A stretch of DNA of 64,000 nucleotides from Actinacidiphila guanduensis (GTDB taxonomy: Bacteria; Actinomycetota; Actinomycetes; Streptomycetales; Streptomycetaceae), in assembly GCF_900103985.1 (NCBI RefSeq), contig NZ_FNIE01000008.1:248001-312000 (forward strand), in the 5' to 3' direction. Shown one piece after another: positions 1 through 7,746 of the stretch. The notes below the pieces were generated by a model. It saw nothing but the letters and a program-made list of their open reading frames with translations. It was not told where the DNA came from and did not search any database. Position 1 is the first letter of the stretch; each line of letters opens with the position of its first letter. The position numbers and the translations under genes are program-made.

Positions 1-469
1 GGGAGTAGCCGTATCCGTTCTGGCGCATGGTGCCGTACATCCGCACGTAGCGGCCCGAGCCGCTGACCGCCAGGGTCTGGGTGCCGCCGGAGCCGGTGGT
101 GGTGGAGTAGACGCTGGTCCAGTGCGAGGCGTCGTCGGAGACCTGGATCTGGTACGCGGTCGCGTAGTTCTCCCAAGCGAGCACCACCTTGTCGAGGGTG
201 GCGCTCGCCCCGAGGTCGACCTGGAGCCACTGCGGGTCGCTCCACGAACTTGCCCAGCGGGTCGCGGTGTTGCCGTCCACGGCGTTCGCGGCCGCGTAGC
301 CGTCGCCCTCGGTGCTGGAGGAGGTGGCGGGCCTGCCCTGGGAGAGCAGGGCGTCGGCCGCGTGCGCCTGCGGGGCGGGTACGGCCAGGGCGTACAGGGC
401 CAGCCCGGCGGCGAGCAGGGCGAGCAGGAGGGTGCGCAGGGGGTGGGTGGGGGAGGGTGACGCTCGCAT
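1..469 (-). CDS. Secreted F5/8 type C (CBM32-like) carbohydrate-binding protein, partial
   Basis: This is the N-terminal part of a secreted protein; the gene runs off the left edge. The ATG at 469 opens a signal peptide with a basic start, a Leu/Ala-rich core and an Ala-x-Ala site after QAHA near residue 38. From about residue 40 the sequence is a discoidin/F5-8C beta-sandwich: an Ala-Val-Asp-Gly-Asn stretch, the WLQVDLGA strand, then a SGRYVRMYG strand. Such domains bind sugars outside the cell and usually accompany a glycoside hydrolase or lyase domain, which would lie beyond the window. A 14-bp LacI-type palindrome sits 47 bp upstream of the start. The domain call is firm; the enzymatic partner is unknown. 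Confidence 0.85.
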   Translation of the reverse strand, partial: MRASPSPTHPLRTLLLALLAAGLALYALAVPAPQAHAADALLSQGRPATSSSTEGDGYAAANAVDGNTATRWASSWSDPQWLQVDLGASATLDKVVLAWENYATAYQIQVSDDASHWTSVYSTTTGSGGTQTLAVSGSGRYVRMYGTMRQNGYGYS

Positions 470-515
470 CAGGGTGCTCCGGAGGGTGGGGGGCGCGCGA
501 GAGCGGCCCCGCTTC

Positions 516-529
516 GGAGAGCGCTCTCC
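516..529. promoter_or_regulatory. LacI-family-type operator palindrome
   Basis: GGAGAGCGCTCTCC is a perfect 14-bp palindrome with a central CG, 47 bp upstream of the CBM32 gene. Its core resembles the CebR-type LacI operator known in streptomycetes (TGGGAGCGCTCCCA). It most likely lets a sugar-responsive repressor control the secreted protein. The binding regulator is not in this window. Confidence 0.6.
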
Positions 530-864
530 CAACGGGGTGATGGTTGCGGCTTGCTTTCGCTTGTGTCAAGGGATGTGCGGCTGCCGCGCTTGTGCGGGTG
601 CGGTAGCGCGCCGGTGGGGTTCGCCGCCGCTGCCGCCTGCAGCCCGCCATTACCTGGGCGCGCAGTTCCCCGCGCCCCTCTTGGGCTTGCCCTTTGTGTG
701 CAGAGCGAGCGACGTACCGCCTGGGGCGCGGGAAACTGCGCGAGCAGCCGTCTGCCGGGCGGCACTCGGGCCGTCGGAAACTCCTGCGGCGGGTTGCCGC
801 TCTTGGGGGCGCCAGGGACCGGGGCGGGCGGTGAGGTGGGGGCCTTCGCGGTGTTCGGTTTGCG
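530..864. other. Intergenic region without a gene
   Basis: No reading frame here has convincing codon bias plus a ribosome site. It holds the promoter side of the CBM32 gene on the left, and a long imperfect inverted repeat of a Streptomyces intergenic element at 656-742. The repeat may also terminate the GNAT gene that ends at 865. Confidence 0.6.
656..742. repeat. Inverted pair of Streptomyces intergenic repeat element
   Basis: The left arm at 656-679 contains CGCAGTTCCCCGCGCCCC and the right arm at 723-742 contains GGGGCGCGGGAAACTGCGCG. The arms are complementary over about 20 bp with one mismatch and are separated by about 43 bp. The GGGGAACTGCGCG core is a sequence I recognise as recurrent in Streptomyces intergenic DNA. 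A related copy lies near 4757-4776. It may act as a bidirectional terminator or as mobile small-repeat DNA. Confidence 0.6.
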
Positions 865-1398
865 TCAGGGGAGCGGGAGTTCGGCGAGCATGACGGCGAA
901 CACCGGTGAGTCCGCGAAGGGTTGGTCGCGGCCGATCTGGTGGTAGCCCCAGGACTCGTAGAGGGCCTGGACTTTCGGATGGGTGGCGTCCACGAGGAGT
1001 ACGGCGAGATCTTCGCCGCGAGGGTCCATGAGGGCGCGGTGCAGCCGGCTGGACGCGCCGGTCTTGCGCCAGCGCTCGCGCACCAGGAACTGCGAGAAGT
1101 GGAAGGTGCGCTCCTTCTCCGGGGCGGCAACGAGGTGGCGGCGCCACCACTCCCGCCCTTCGACGGCGGGGGCGCCGTAGGCGAAGCCCACCGGTTCGTC
1201 GCCGTCGTAGGCGATCACGCAGGAGAAGTCCGGACGGCCGCCCCAGTGGTCCACGAACCAGGGAAATTTCCGGTAGAACTCATCCCTGATCATCGCGGCG
1301 GCGTAGACCTCTGCGTGCATGTCGATGAGGGTCTGCCTGATGAGGGGCAGGTCGTCGTGGCCGAAGTGGCGCAGTTCCAGGGCCTCGGCGGTGGTCAC
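865..1398 (-). CDS. GNAT family N-acetyltransferase
   Basis: The 177-residue protein has the GNAT fold: a first strand with 'LELRHFG', an acceptor-side core ('FSCVIAYDGDEPVGFAYG'), and an acetyl-CoA-binding motif A region around FLVRERWRKTG followed by a helix. The last strand carries 'ALYESWGYHQIGR', the usual C-terminal aromatic/Gly signature. The GTG start at 1398 overlaps the stop codon of the upstream XRE gene by four bases (GTGA), so the two are probably translationally coupled. An in-frame extension upstream lies inside the XRE gene and is rejected. The substrate cannot be predicted. Confidence 0.85.
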   Translation of the reverse strand: MTTAEALELRHFGHDDLPLIRQTLIDMHAEVYAAAMIRDEFYRKFPWFVDHWGGRPDFSCVIAYDGDEPVGFAYGAPAVEGREWWRRHLVAAPEKERTFHFSQFLVRERWRKTGASSRLHRALMDPRGEDLAVLLVDATHPKVQALYESWGYHQIGRDQPFADSPVFAVMLAELPLP

Positions 1399-2654
1399 GC
1401 TTGACTCCAGTGGTTTCGGTAGAGGTCGGTCCACTCCCGTGCGGCGGGGGTGTTCGGCGCGGTGGTGATCAAGTCGCGGTGGAAGTCGCCGAGCAAGGAG
1501 CGCATGCGGCCCGGGAGGGGTTCGTCGTCCATGACGGCGAAGACGTGCACAGCGGTGGAGCATGCCTGCTCGACGTCGCCCTGGTGGAGCTGGGCCAAGG
1601 CCAATCGAGCGGTGGCAAGGCCGCGATTGCGCCGGAAGCCCTCGGGGATTGCCGCCAGCGCGCGGTGGGAAGCAGCTTCGGCGCTGGCCGGGAGCGCGAT
1701 GGAGTCATGGGCGATGGCAGTCAGGGCGAGAAGTTCGCCGTGGCCGTAGAACGCCATCCATGAAGGCCGGGGCTCATCCTCCGGGGCCTTTGCCAGGGCG
1801 GCTTCGGCGTAGCCCAATGACCGCAGGGCGCCTTGCCGGTTCCCTGCGCGAGCATGGCTGATTGCCGTACGTGCGTGTGCGAGTGAGGCGAATAGCGGGT
1901 CCTGACGTGTAACGGCCGTGGCCTGGGCTGCCAGCGCCGCGTCCACGGCCGCGGGAGGCTCGTTGAGGTGACCCGCGAGCATGGCCTGGAGATTCCACAC
2001 CCTGAATTGGGCAATGGGGTCCTTTGCCATCCCCGCCAGATACAGCGCTTCCCTCAGGTGAACGCCGGTGCGCTCCAAAGCCCGGGCATCCATGGTGCTC
2101 TGGGCCGCCATGGCTGTGTAGTTGGCCGCGACGCTGAACAGACGCCGGCGAATGCGCTGGGAAGCGCCGTGCTGTTGGAGTTCCAGCGCCTTCGCCGCTC
2201 CTCTGAGCGCGGCCCTCTCCAGATCCTCATGACCGCCCTTCGTGTTGTCCAGGGCCGTCAGCCTGTCCAGCCCGTTGCGCAGCCGAATGACGTCGGTGGT
2301 GCCCACGGTGAAGGGGCGACTGCCACCCAGCGGGACGGAAGCGGCTGCCGTGCCGGCGGCGGCAAGGAAGTTTCTGCGGAGCACGGGGTCCTCCGTCCGG
2401 GTCGGATCTCGTCGGCTGGGCGGTCGGACGAAGCCCAACTCCTCGGCGGTGCAGCCGAACAACCGCTCCAGGGCCTCGCGTTGACGGGTGTGGGGCCAGC
2501 GGGTCTTCCCGGTCAGCCACTGCCGCACGGTGCGGTCGGTCACGGTGCCCTCGCGACCGAGCGACCGGAGGTGGTCGTTGACGACGTCGGCTAACTCGCC
2601 CTGGGTCAGGCCGGCCTTGCCCAGCGCCTCCGCCAAGTGCCTGTTCGCTTCCAC
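1395..2654 (-). CDS. XRE-family regulator with TPR-like C-terminal region
   Basis: The 419-residue protein begins with a helix-turn-helix (about residues 5-80, with 'LTQGELADVVN' and 'VTDRTVRQWLTGKTRWP'), typical of Streptomyces regulators that precede a helical sensor region. A twin-arginine-like hydrophobic stretch (LRRNFLAAAGTAAASVPL, about 93-110) follows, then Ala-rich helical repeats resembling TPRs. It is co-transcribed with the GNAT gene by a GTGA overlap and is divergent from the ATPase-DUF6907 gene. This XRE plus HATPase arrangement recalls the WhiJ/AbaA-type regulatory loci of Streptomyces. A TACCGT -10-like box at 2661-2666 would place the transcript start at the GTG, so a leaderless mRNA is possible. 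Confidence 0.85.
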   Translation of the reverse strand: MEANRHLAEALGKAGLTQGELADVVNDHLRSLGREGTVTDRTVRQWLTGKTRWPHTRQREALERLFGCTAEELGFVRPPSRRDPTRTEDPVLRRNFLAAAGTAAASVPLGGSRPFTVGTTDVIRLRNGLDRLTALDNTKGGHEDLERAALRGAAKALELQQHGASQRIRRRLFSVAANYTAMAAQSTMDARALERTGVHLREALYLAGMAKDPIAQFRVWNLQAMLAGHLNEPPAAVDAALAAQATAVTRQDPLFASLAHARTAISHARAGNRQGALRSLGYAEAALAKAPEDEPRPSWMAFYGHGELLALTAIAHDSIALPASAEAASHRALAAIPEGFRRNRGLATARLALAQLHQGDVEQACSTAVHVFAVMDDEPLPGRMRSLLGDFHRDLITTAPNTPAAREWTDLYRNHWSQA

Positions 2655-2715
2655 ACGTTCACGGTAGCGAGGTCACGAGATCTCAGCACTTGGGCGGCTT
2701 GCGAAATTACCGGTT

Positions 2716-2730
2716 GCTCTCAAAGAGAGC
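2716..2730. promoter_or_regulatory. Inverted repeat in divergent XRE/ATPase promoter region
   Basis: GCTCTC-AAA-GAGAGC is a perfect 6-bp inverted repeat with a 3-bp spacer, about 62 bp upstream of the XRE start. It could be the autoregulatory operator of the XRE protein; this is a positional inference. Confidence 0.4.
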
Positions 2731-2881
2731 CGCGGCAGGGTTACCTCACGCTCCGTCAGCAAGCGGCGTTGACTGAGTGACAGGCCGGCGCCGGAAGGGA
2801 TGGCAGGACGAGTGCTCGAACGGGCACCTTCGTCCCTTCTGAAGCGGGCCGGGCCGTATTGCCCATTCGATGAGGGTCTTG

Positions 2882-3907
2882 ATGACCGTGACCGTTGCAT
2901 CCCGACCGACCGGGCACCCCGGGTACTGCGAAACGCTGCCGTCTCTGCCGGAGAGCGCCGGTGCCGCGCGGCGTCTCGTGGGGGCTGCGTGTGCGGCGTG
3001 GGGGCTGGCAGGGCCGGCGGAGGACGGCGGGCTGGTCGTCAGCGAGTTGGTGGCCAACGCCGTCCGCCACGCCCCGGGCCCGGGCGTCCGCGTTGCCGTC
3101 GAGCGCCTTGCTCCGCGTCGGGTGCGGGTTGCCGTCTCGGACTTCTCGCAGGTGCGGCCGGTGCTGCGCGCGCCGGGTGGCGGTGCGGAGGGCGGGCGCG
3201 GGCTGCTCCTGGTCGCCGCGTTGGCGTCCGACTGGGGCGCGGACGTGCGGTCCTGGGGCAAGACGGTCTGGGCCGAGCTGCAAGATCCGCCGGAGCCGGA
3301 AGAACACGCACGAGTGGAGGAGATGGAGGACGTGGAGGACGTGGAGGACATGGTGCAGGACGAACAGGACGGCGCCGCTTTGTCGGGTTCGGGTGCCGAG
3401 GTCGACGAGGGGCGGACGTGGACGATCACCACCTCCGACGGGCAGGTGGTGCGCGGGTTCTTACCGGCGTGGGCGGCCAACGACCCCAGTGCCGCAGGGG
3501 TGGTGCCGGGGCGGTTGCCGGCGGTGCTGGAGGAGATGCACCTGTACGGGGAGCTGTTCGAGGGCGAGGTGCTGCCCTCGAACCGGCCGTCCGACCTCCA
3601 GCCGTGCGTGGTGTTCGGGGTGTCCTTGCACTGCAACCCGTTCTCGGACACGCAGACCGGTGTGCCGGTGATCGCCATCAGCGTCACCGAGGACGAGATG
3701 ATCAGCGGTCTGGGTGTCGCCGATGTCGGCCGCGTGGCCCGCGCCCTGGAGAGGATCGCCGACCGCCTCAAACACGTCGCGATCCCGGCGCTGGTCGAGG
3801 CCCGTACCCAATGGGCCGCCGCCCACCATGCCCGAACGGCACACCAGGGACCACCACCGCTCCCGGATACGCGCTTGATGCCGGCAGCGGTCAACGGGGA
3901 GGCGTGA
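2882..3907 (+). CDS. GHKL ATPase (anti-sigma-like) fused to a DUF6907-like domain; TTA codon
   Basis: Residues about 15-135 form a histidine-kinase-like ATPase of the RsbW/anti-sigma type: N-box SELVANAVRHA and G-box 'GGRGLLLVAALASDWG'. An acidic linker rich in Glu, Asp, Val and Met follows. The C-terminal half ('TWTITTSDGQ', 'LPAWAANDPS') resembles DUF6907, a domain of unknown function found in Streptomyces. The start at 2882 is preferred over 2870 because GAGGG at 2872-2876 gives a 5-base spacing. A rare TTA Leu codon at 3461-3463 is in frame, so expression probably depends on the bldA tRNA. The stop overlaps the next start by one base. Divergence from the XRE gene suggests a shared regulatory unit. 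Confidence 0.8.
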   Translation: MTVTVASRPTGHPGYCETLPSLPESAGAARRLVGAACAAWGLAGPAEDGGLVVSELVANAVRHAPGPGVRVAVERLAPRRVRVAVSDFSQVRPVLRAPGGGAEGGRGLLLVAALASDWGADVRSWGKTVWAELQDPPEPEEHARVEEMEDVEDVEDMVQDEQDGAALSGSGAEVDEGRTWTITTSDGQVVRGFLPAWAANDPSAAGVVPGRLPAVLEEMHLYGELFEGEVLPSNRPSDLQPCVVFGVSLHCNPFSDTQTGVPVIAISVTEDEMISGLGVADVGRVARALERIADRLKHVAIPALVEARTQWAAAHHARTAHQGPPPLPDTRLMPAAVNGEA

Positions 3908-4587
3908 TGGGCAAGTCCACCGGACCCTCGCCCACCCGGACGCCGCCCGGAGCGCGCCCCTCATCCGCCGCGGTGCCGTTCATCACGAAGTGGAGCGGTG
4001 AGCACCAGTCGGTGGACGTGGTGTTCCGGCGCGGAGCGCGCGCGCTGGGGATCGGCTACCCGGACGAGCGCTCGTACGACCGCGACGAGCACGGAGTGCT
4101 CTGGGTCCGCGACCCCTCCCAACCAGGCCGCGGACGCCCGCAGTTCGGCGCCGTCCACGCACTGCGGCAGCGAATGTGCATGAGCGGCCTGCGCTGCCAG
4201 GTCTGCGGCGGCCCCGCCGACCGCACCGCAGACGGAGTCCTCTGGCTCATCGACGCCGAGCCCCACGAGCTGGACCCCGAACGGGAGTTGACCGCCCACC
4301 CGCCCGTATGCCGCCCCTGCGCCCACTGGTCCGTCCGCGCCTGCCCGCACCTGCGCAAGGGCACCACTCCGCTGCGCGTCCGCAGCTGGGCCCCCTACGG
4401 CGTCAAAGGCATCCTCCACCGCCCCATCCGCCACGGCCACGAACACCGCTGCGAACACGGCTACGAAGCCGTCGACGCCATGGTCTTCCCCTACAACGAC
4501 CCGCGCCTGCCCTGGGTCCAAGCAGGCCAACTCGTCGTGGCTCTCAGTGACTTCACCGTGGTCTCCCTCGACGCCGGCCTTGGCTGA
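3907..4587 (+). CDS. Conserved actinobacterial Cys-rich protein, probable zinc site
   Basis: The 226-residue protein has no named domain that I recognise. A CQVCGG pair (about residue 97) and a later 'VCRPCAHWSVRACPHL' cluster (about 136) could form a zinc site, and many His residues follow near HGHEHRCEHGYE. The N-terminal region is rich in Arg, Gly and Asp ('GIGYPDERSYDRDEHG'). The ATG overlaps the stop of the ATPase-DUF6907 gene by one base, so both are translated from one bldA-dependent message. The pairing suggests that the two act together, perhaps in the regulatory locus with the divergent XRE gene, but the function is unknown. Confidence 0.75.
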   Translation: MGKSTGPSPTRTPPGARPSSAAVPFITKWSGEHQSVDVVFRRGARALGIGYPDERSYDRDEHGVLWVRDPSQPGRGRPQFGAVHALRQRMCMSGLRCQVCGGPADRTADGVLWLIDAEPHELDPERELTAHPPVCRPCAHWSVRACPHLRKGTTPLRVRSWAPYGVKGILHRPIRHGHEHRCEHGYEAVDAMVFPYNDPRLPWVQAGQLVVALSDFTVVSLDAGLG

Positions 4588-4719
4588 CACCGTCCGCACG
4601 TGCCGTCGCGGGCGCGGCTCCCCGCCGTTGCCGATGGCCGCGCCGCGTTGTTGCCCGCGCGGTCGCCGCGCCCCAAGGTTGTACGGCCTCGCTCTGCGGG
4701 TGACGGTGAGGTCGTTTCG

Positions 4720-4776
4720 GGGGCGCTGGGGGTACCTCCCAGGCGAAGCTCTGGGGGAGGAACTGCGCGAGAACCG
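4720..4776. repeat. Palindromic intergenic element between convergent genes, probable terminator
   Basis: CTGGGGGTACCTCCCAG at 4726-4742 is a near-perfect palindrome. It is followed by CTGGGGGAGGAACTGCGCG, which carries the same AACTGCGCG core as the element at 723-742. Its place between the convergent Cys-rich gene and yceI fits a bidirectional terminator. I recognise this 'ctgggggag-gaactgcgcga' pattern as recurrent in Streptomyces spacers. Confidence 0.55.
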
Positions 4777-4828
4777 CTCGCCGGGCGTCGGCACCGCAGG
4801 GAACCGCAGCGGCGCGGCCCGTTCCCGC

Positions 4829-5347
4829 TCAGCTCCGGTGGAAGGCGGCCGTCACCGAGAGGACCGTGGGGGCCGGCATCATGTTGAGCTGGTTCCACGT
4901 GATGCCGAAGTCCGCGCGGGACACGGTGACTTCCGCCTCCAGGACGGCCTCCTCGGGCGAGGTGAGGGAGACCTGCGCGGGGAAGGACAGCGGGCGCGTC
5001 ACGCCCCGGACGGTCAGCTCGCCGTCGATCTCGACCACGCCGGAGCCCTCGGCGGGGGCGCTGATCCCGGCGGCGGTGAAGACGATCGAGGGGTGCTCCT
5101 CGGCGTGGAAGAAGTCGGCCGAGCGCAGGTGGGTGTCGCGCTTGCCGTTCTTGGTGTCCACCGAGGCCGCGTCGATGGTGAGAGTGCCGCGGGCGGTGCC
5201 GTCCGCGGCCACCTCGCCCCCGCCCTCGACCGTGCCGAAGACGCCCTTCACGGTGGCCAGCCCCCAGAAGGTCTTGCTGCGGAAGCGCACGGAGGAGCGG
5301 GCCGGGTCCAGAACCCAGGTACCTGCGGTGGCGGTCACGTTCGGCAT
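4829..5347 (-). CDS. YceI family lipid-binding-like protein
   Basis: The 172-residue protein spans the whole YceI lipocalin-like barrel: 'GTWVLDPARSSVRF' at the N-terminus, 'VDTKNGKRDTHLRSADFF' in the middle, then 'GELTVRGVTRPLSF' and 'ADFGITWNQLN'. Family members bind polyisoprenoids or amides. No signal peptide is present, so it acts in the cytoplasm as usual for the actinobacterial branch. A GAAGGA ribosome site precedes the ATG. It is divergent from a MarR gene, and two palindromes lie between them, so it is probably the regulator's target. The family call is firm and the ligand is unknown. Confidence 0.9.
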   Translation of the reverse strand: MPNVTATAGTWVLDPARSSVRFRSKTFWGLATVKGVFGTVEGGGEVAADGTARGTLTIDAASVDTKNGKRDTHLRSADFFHAEEHPSIVFTAAGISAPAEGSGVVEIDGELTVRGVTRPLSFPAQVSLTSPEEAVLEAEVTVSRADFGITWNQLNMMPAPTVLSVTAAFHRS

Positions 5348-5407
5348 GGCGGTGGTCCTTCTGCTGGTGGGGGCCCGTGGGACGGGAGGAATGGGCCGTC
5401 CGGGTCA

Positions 5408-5419
5408 TTGAGTGCTCAA
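5408..5419. promoter_or_regulatory. Inverted repeat TTGAG-TG-CTCAA, probable MarR operator
   Basis: TTGAG and CTCAA arms flank TG, 60 bp upstream of the yceI start on the yceI side of the divergent promoter. TTGA/TCAA arms are typical of MarR-family sites. Binding by the adjacent MarR protein is inferred from position. Confidence 0.5.
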
Positions 5420-5452
5420 CACAGTACCCGATATTAGATAGCCAGCGAGATA

Positions 5453-5467
5453 ATAGCCTGCGGCTAT
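5453..5467. promoter_or_regulatory. Inverted repeat ATAGCC-TGC-GGCTAT over the marR start region
   Basis: A perfect 6-bp inverted repeat with a 3-bp spacer ends 9 bp before the marR ATG and overlaps a TATCCT -10-like box at 5465-5470. Occupation would block marR transcription, consistent with autoregulation. Confidence 0.5.
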
Positions 5468-5476
5468 CCTGGGAGC

Positions 5477-5998
5477 ATGGCAGTGGAACCGGTGTCCCCA
5501 GGAGTGGAGCGCCCGGCGAAGCCGGACGAGGCACCGGGTTGCCCGCAGGCGGCCGAGCTGGCCCTGCTCCAGCAGTGGCACGGCCTGCACTCCGGCGTAC
5601 GCCGCCTCACCGACGACCTGCTCGCCGACGTCGAGGAACGGCAGGGGCTCGCACCCTCCTCCTTCCAGGCCCTGATGTTCCTGGTCACCGCCCCGGGCCA
5701 GGCGGCCCCGATGAACCAGCTGTCGGCCGCCCTGGGCTTCTCCACCGCCGGTACGACCAAGGTCGTGGACCGGCTGGCGGAGGCCGGACTCGTGGAGCGC
5801 CGCCCCTCCGACGCCGACCGCCGGGTCGTCTACACCGCGCTGACCGAGGCAGGCGCGAAATCCGTGCGGGAAGCCTCCGGCGTCCTGGTGCGCGCCCTGC
5901 GCTCCCGCGTGCTCGAACCGCTCGGCGAGGACCGCTTCCGCGCGATAGCCGAGGCCATCGCCACCCTCGATCCCGGGGCTGCGGACGGCCCCTGCTGA
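5477..5998 (+). CDS. MarR family transcriptional regulator
   Basis: The 173-residue protein has the MarR winged-helix layout: a helical dimer region, 'PMNQLSAALGFSTAGTTKVVDRL' as helix-turn-helix (about 80-105), and the wing 'EAGLVERRPSDADRRVVY'. The N-terminal 25 residues are a Pro-rich extension. GGGAG lies only one base before the ATG, while a -10-like TATCCT would start transcription at the ATG, so leaderless translation is possible. It probably represses itself and yceI through the two inverted repeats in the divergent region. No ligand can be assigned. Confidence 0.9.
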   Translation: MAVEPVSPGVERPAKPDEAPGCPQAAELALLQQWHGLHSGVRRLTDDLLADVEERQGLAPSSFQALMFLVTAPGQAAPMNQLSAALGFSTAGTTKVVDRLAEAGLVERRPSDADRRVVYTALTEAGAKSVREASGVLVRALRSRVLEPLGEDRFRAIAEAIATLDPGAADGPC

Positions 5999-6062
5999 CC
6001 GGGTGCTGACCGCGGCCCCCGCTGGCGGCCCCCGCCACGGGAACGGCCGACGCGAGTGCGGG

Positions 6063-6854
6063 TCAGCCGGCCTCGATGCGGCGGACCGCGGTGTCCAGAG
6101 CGGCGTCACGCGACAGGTACACCTCGCAGACGGGGTCGCCGCTCGGCGTGCGGGTGTGGTCGATCTCCCACAGGCTCACCTCCGTGCCGTCCGGGAGCAG
6201 GAACGCGTGCTCGTAGAGCGACCAGGACACCAGCCGGCCGCGGACCACCGCGCTGCGGCGGGTGACGATACCGATGGTGTGGGCCACCGAACTCCGTAAC
6301 CGCAGGTGCACCTCGGGGCCCGGCGCGTTGTCGTTGGCCGCCCGGCGCAGCAGCCGGCGGGCGTGCTCGGGTGAGCCCTTCTCGGTGTAGGCGCGGCGGC
6401 AGCCGTCCTGCTCGGGCAGCAGCATGGCGGCGGCCTCCGCGGTGCCGAAGCCCGCCGGCTCCTCCAGCGGGGCCGGGGCGGGCGCGAACGGCCCGAACGC
6501 GGCATCGGCCTCCCACTCGGCCACCGCGAGGTCGCCCCGGTCGGTGAACACCCACCGCCGCAGCACCCCGTCGGCGTCGGTGTCGTGCTCCAGCTCCCAC
6601 AGCACCCGGACCCCGCCGTCCGGGAGCAGGAAGCTGTGCCGGTAGGTGCGGCGCTCCATCGGCCGCGGCGGGCTCTTGGTGTGGCGGCAGGACTGCAGGC
6701 CGCAGTAGTGCATCAGCGCCGCGTGCACCCCGGCGAGGTGCATCGCGGCCTGCTCTCCGTTCTCCGCGCGGTCCAGCAGCCGCGCCAGCTGATCCGCGGG
6801 CTGCCCGCCCGTCCTGGTGATGTCCCGCTCCCCGTGCCCTGAACCAGCGTCCAT
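6063..6854 (-). CDS. DUF6227-like protein with internal duplication and a TTA codon
   Basis: The 263-residue protein resembles the Streptomyces DUF6227 family. It contains two copies of one motif: YRHSFLLPDGGVRVLWELEH near residue 70 and 'YEHAFLLPDGTEVSLWEIDH' near 215, each followed by a segment ending in a short helix. The duplication suggests a two-lobed fold. An in-frame TTA codon at 6297-6299 (about Leu186) makes it a candidate bldA-dependent gene. GGGAGGG lies 8 bases before the ATG. No catalytic residues are apparent and the function is unknown. It is convergent with marR and monocistronic by spacing. Confidence 0.75.
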   Translation of the reverse strand: MDAGSGHGERDITRTGGQPADQLARLLDRAENGEQAAMHLAGVHAALMHYCGLQSCRHTKSPPRPMERRTYRHSFLLPDGGVRVLWELEHDTDADGVLRRWVFTDRGDLAVAEWEADAAFGPFAPAPAPLEEPAGFGTAEAAAMLLPEQDGCRRAYTEKGSPEHARRLLRRAANDNAPGPEVHLRLRSSVAHTIGIVTRRSAVVRGRLVSWSLYEHAFLLPDGTEVSLWEIDHTRTPSGDPVCEVYLSRDAALDTAVRRIEAG

Positions 6855-7074
6855 GAACGGCCCTCCCGACTCCCCGGTGCCGTCGAATGTGCTGTGGACG
6901 ACTCAGCGTAGTAGGGCCGTCGCGGTTCGCGCCCCCCACCGCCCCGAAATGGCGGCGCGCGCTCCGGTTCGCGCGCCCCCGTGCGCAACCGGAGGCACCC
7001 ACCGGGACGGCTGCGCACCCGAGTTCCCTGCGGTACGGGGCCGCGCGGGGCCCGGTGCGGGGCCCGCGTTGGGC

Positions 7075-7746
7075 TCAGTCCTCCAGGCGCGCGCACCAGC
7101 GCAGGGCGCCGCGCAGGTGGCGGCGGAAGTCCGGGTCGGCGTAGGCGGCCGGGGCGTGGCCGAGCGCGGTGTAGAACACCCGGCCCAGGCCCGGCTCGTG
7201 GCACCACACCACCGGGTGCGGCGACCCCGTCCGGCCGCCCTCGTACGTACTCTCGTCCACCGAGGCCAGCAGCCGCAGGCCCCGGCCCTCGGGCCCGGAG
7301 CGGAAGTCGTACCACTCGTCGGTCCACCGCCAGCGGGCCGGCAGGTGGGCGGTGGCCGGGTGGTCGCGGTCGTGCACGTCCACCTCGGCGGTCTGGATCT
7401 CCGGGTGCCCCTCGAAGCGCGCGCCGAGCAACTTCCCGTAGTACGGCCAGCCGTACTCCGCGCAGGTGGCCGCGTGGACGCCGAGGAAACCCCCGCCGCC
7501 GGTGACGAAGTCGCGCAGCGCGGCCCGGGACCGGTCGTGCAGCACCTCACCGGTGGGGGAGAGGAAGACCACGGCCGCGCAGCCGTTGAGCGCGTCGGGC
7601 CGCAGGTCGTCGGGGTCCTCGGTGTGCAGGGCGAACAGGGCCGACTCCTCGGCCAGTTCGGCGAGCGCGGCGGCTCCCGCGGCGATGGACTCGTGCCGGT
7701 AGCCCGCGGTCGCGCTGAAGACGAGCACTCCGGCCGGCCCGCTCAC
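7075..7746 (-). CDS. ThuA-like domain protein (class I glutamine amidotransferase fold)
   Basis: The 223-residue protein matches the ThuA-like fold: 'VLVFSATAGYRHESI' at the N-terminus, 'AAVVFLSPTGEVL', 'FVTGGGGFLGVHAATC' and the C-terminal 'PVVWCHEPGLGRVFYTALGH'. ThuA proteins are linked to trehalose and related disaccharide metabolism, but many relatives have no known reaction. The GTG start overlaps the stop of the upstream AraC gene by four bases (GTGA), so it is translationally coupled to it. Longer in-frame starts lie within the AraC gene and are rejected. It is a likely target or partner of that AraC regulator. Confidence 0.85.
   Translation of the reverse strand: MSGPAGVLVFSATAGYRHESIAAGAAALAELAEESALFALHTEDPDDLRPDALNGCAAVVFLSPTGEVLHDRSRAALRDFVTGGGGFLGVHAATCAEYGWPYYGKLLGARFEGHPEIQTAEVDVHDRDHPATAHLPARWRWTDEWYDFRSGPEGRGLRLLASVDESTYEGGRTGSPHPVVWCHEPGLGRVFYTALGHAPAAYADPDFRRHLRGALRWCARLED

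Noticed and set aside
865..1563. Longer GNAT gene starting at 1563
   Set aside because: The extension lies inside the XRE gene and has no GNAT similarity; the GTGA overlap at 1395-1398 gives a natural coupled start.
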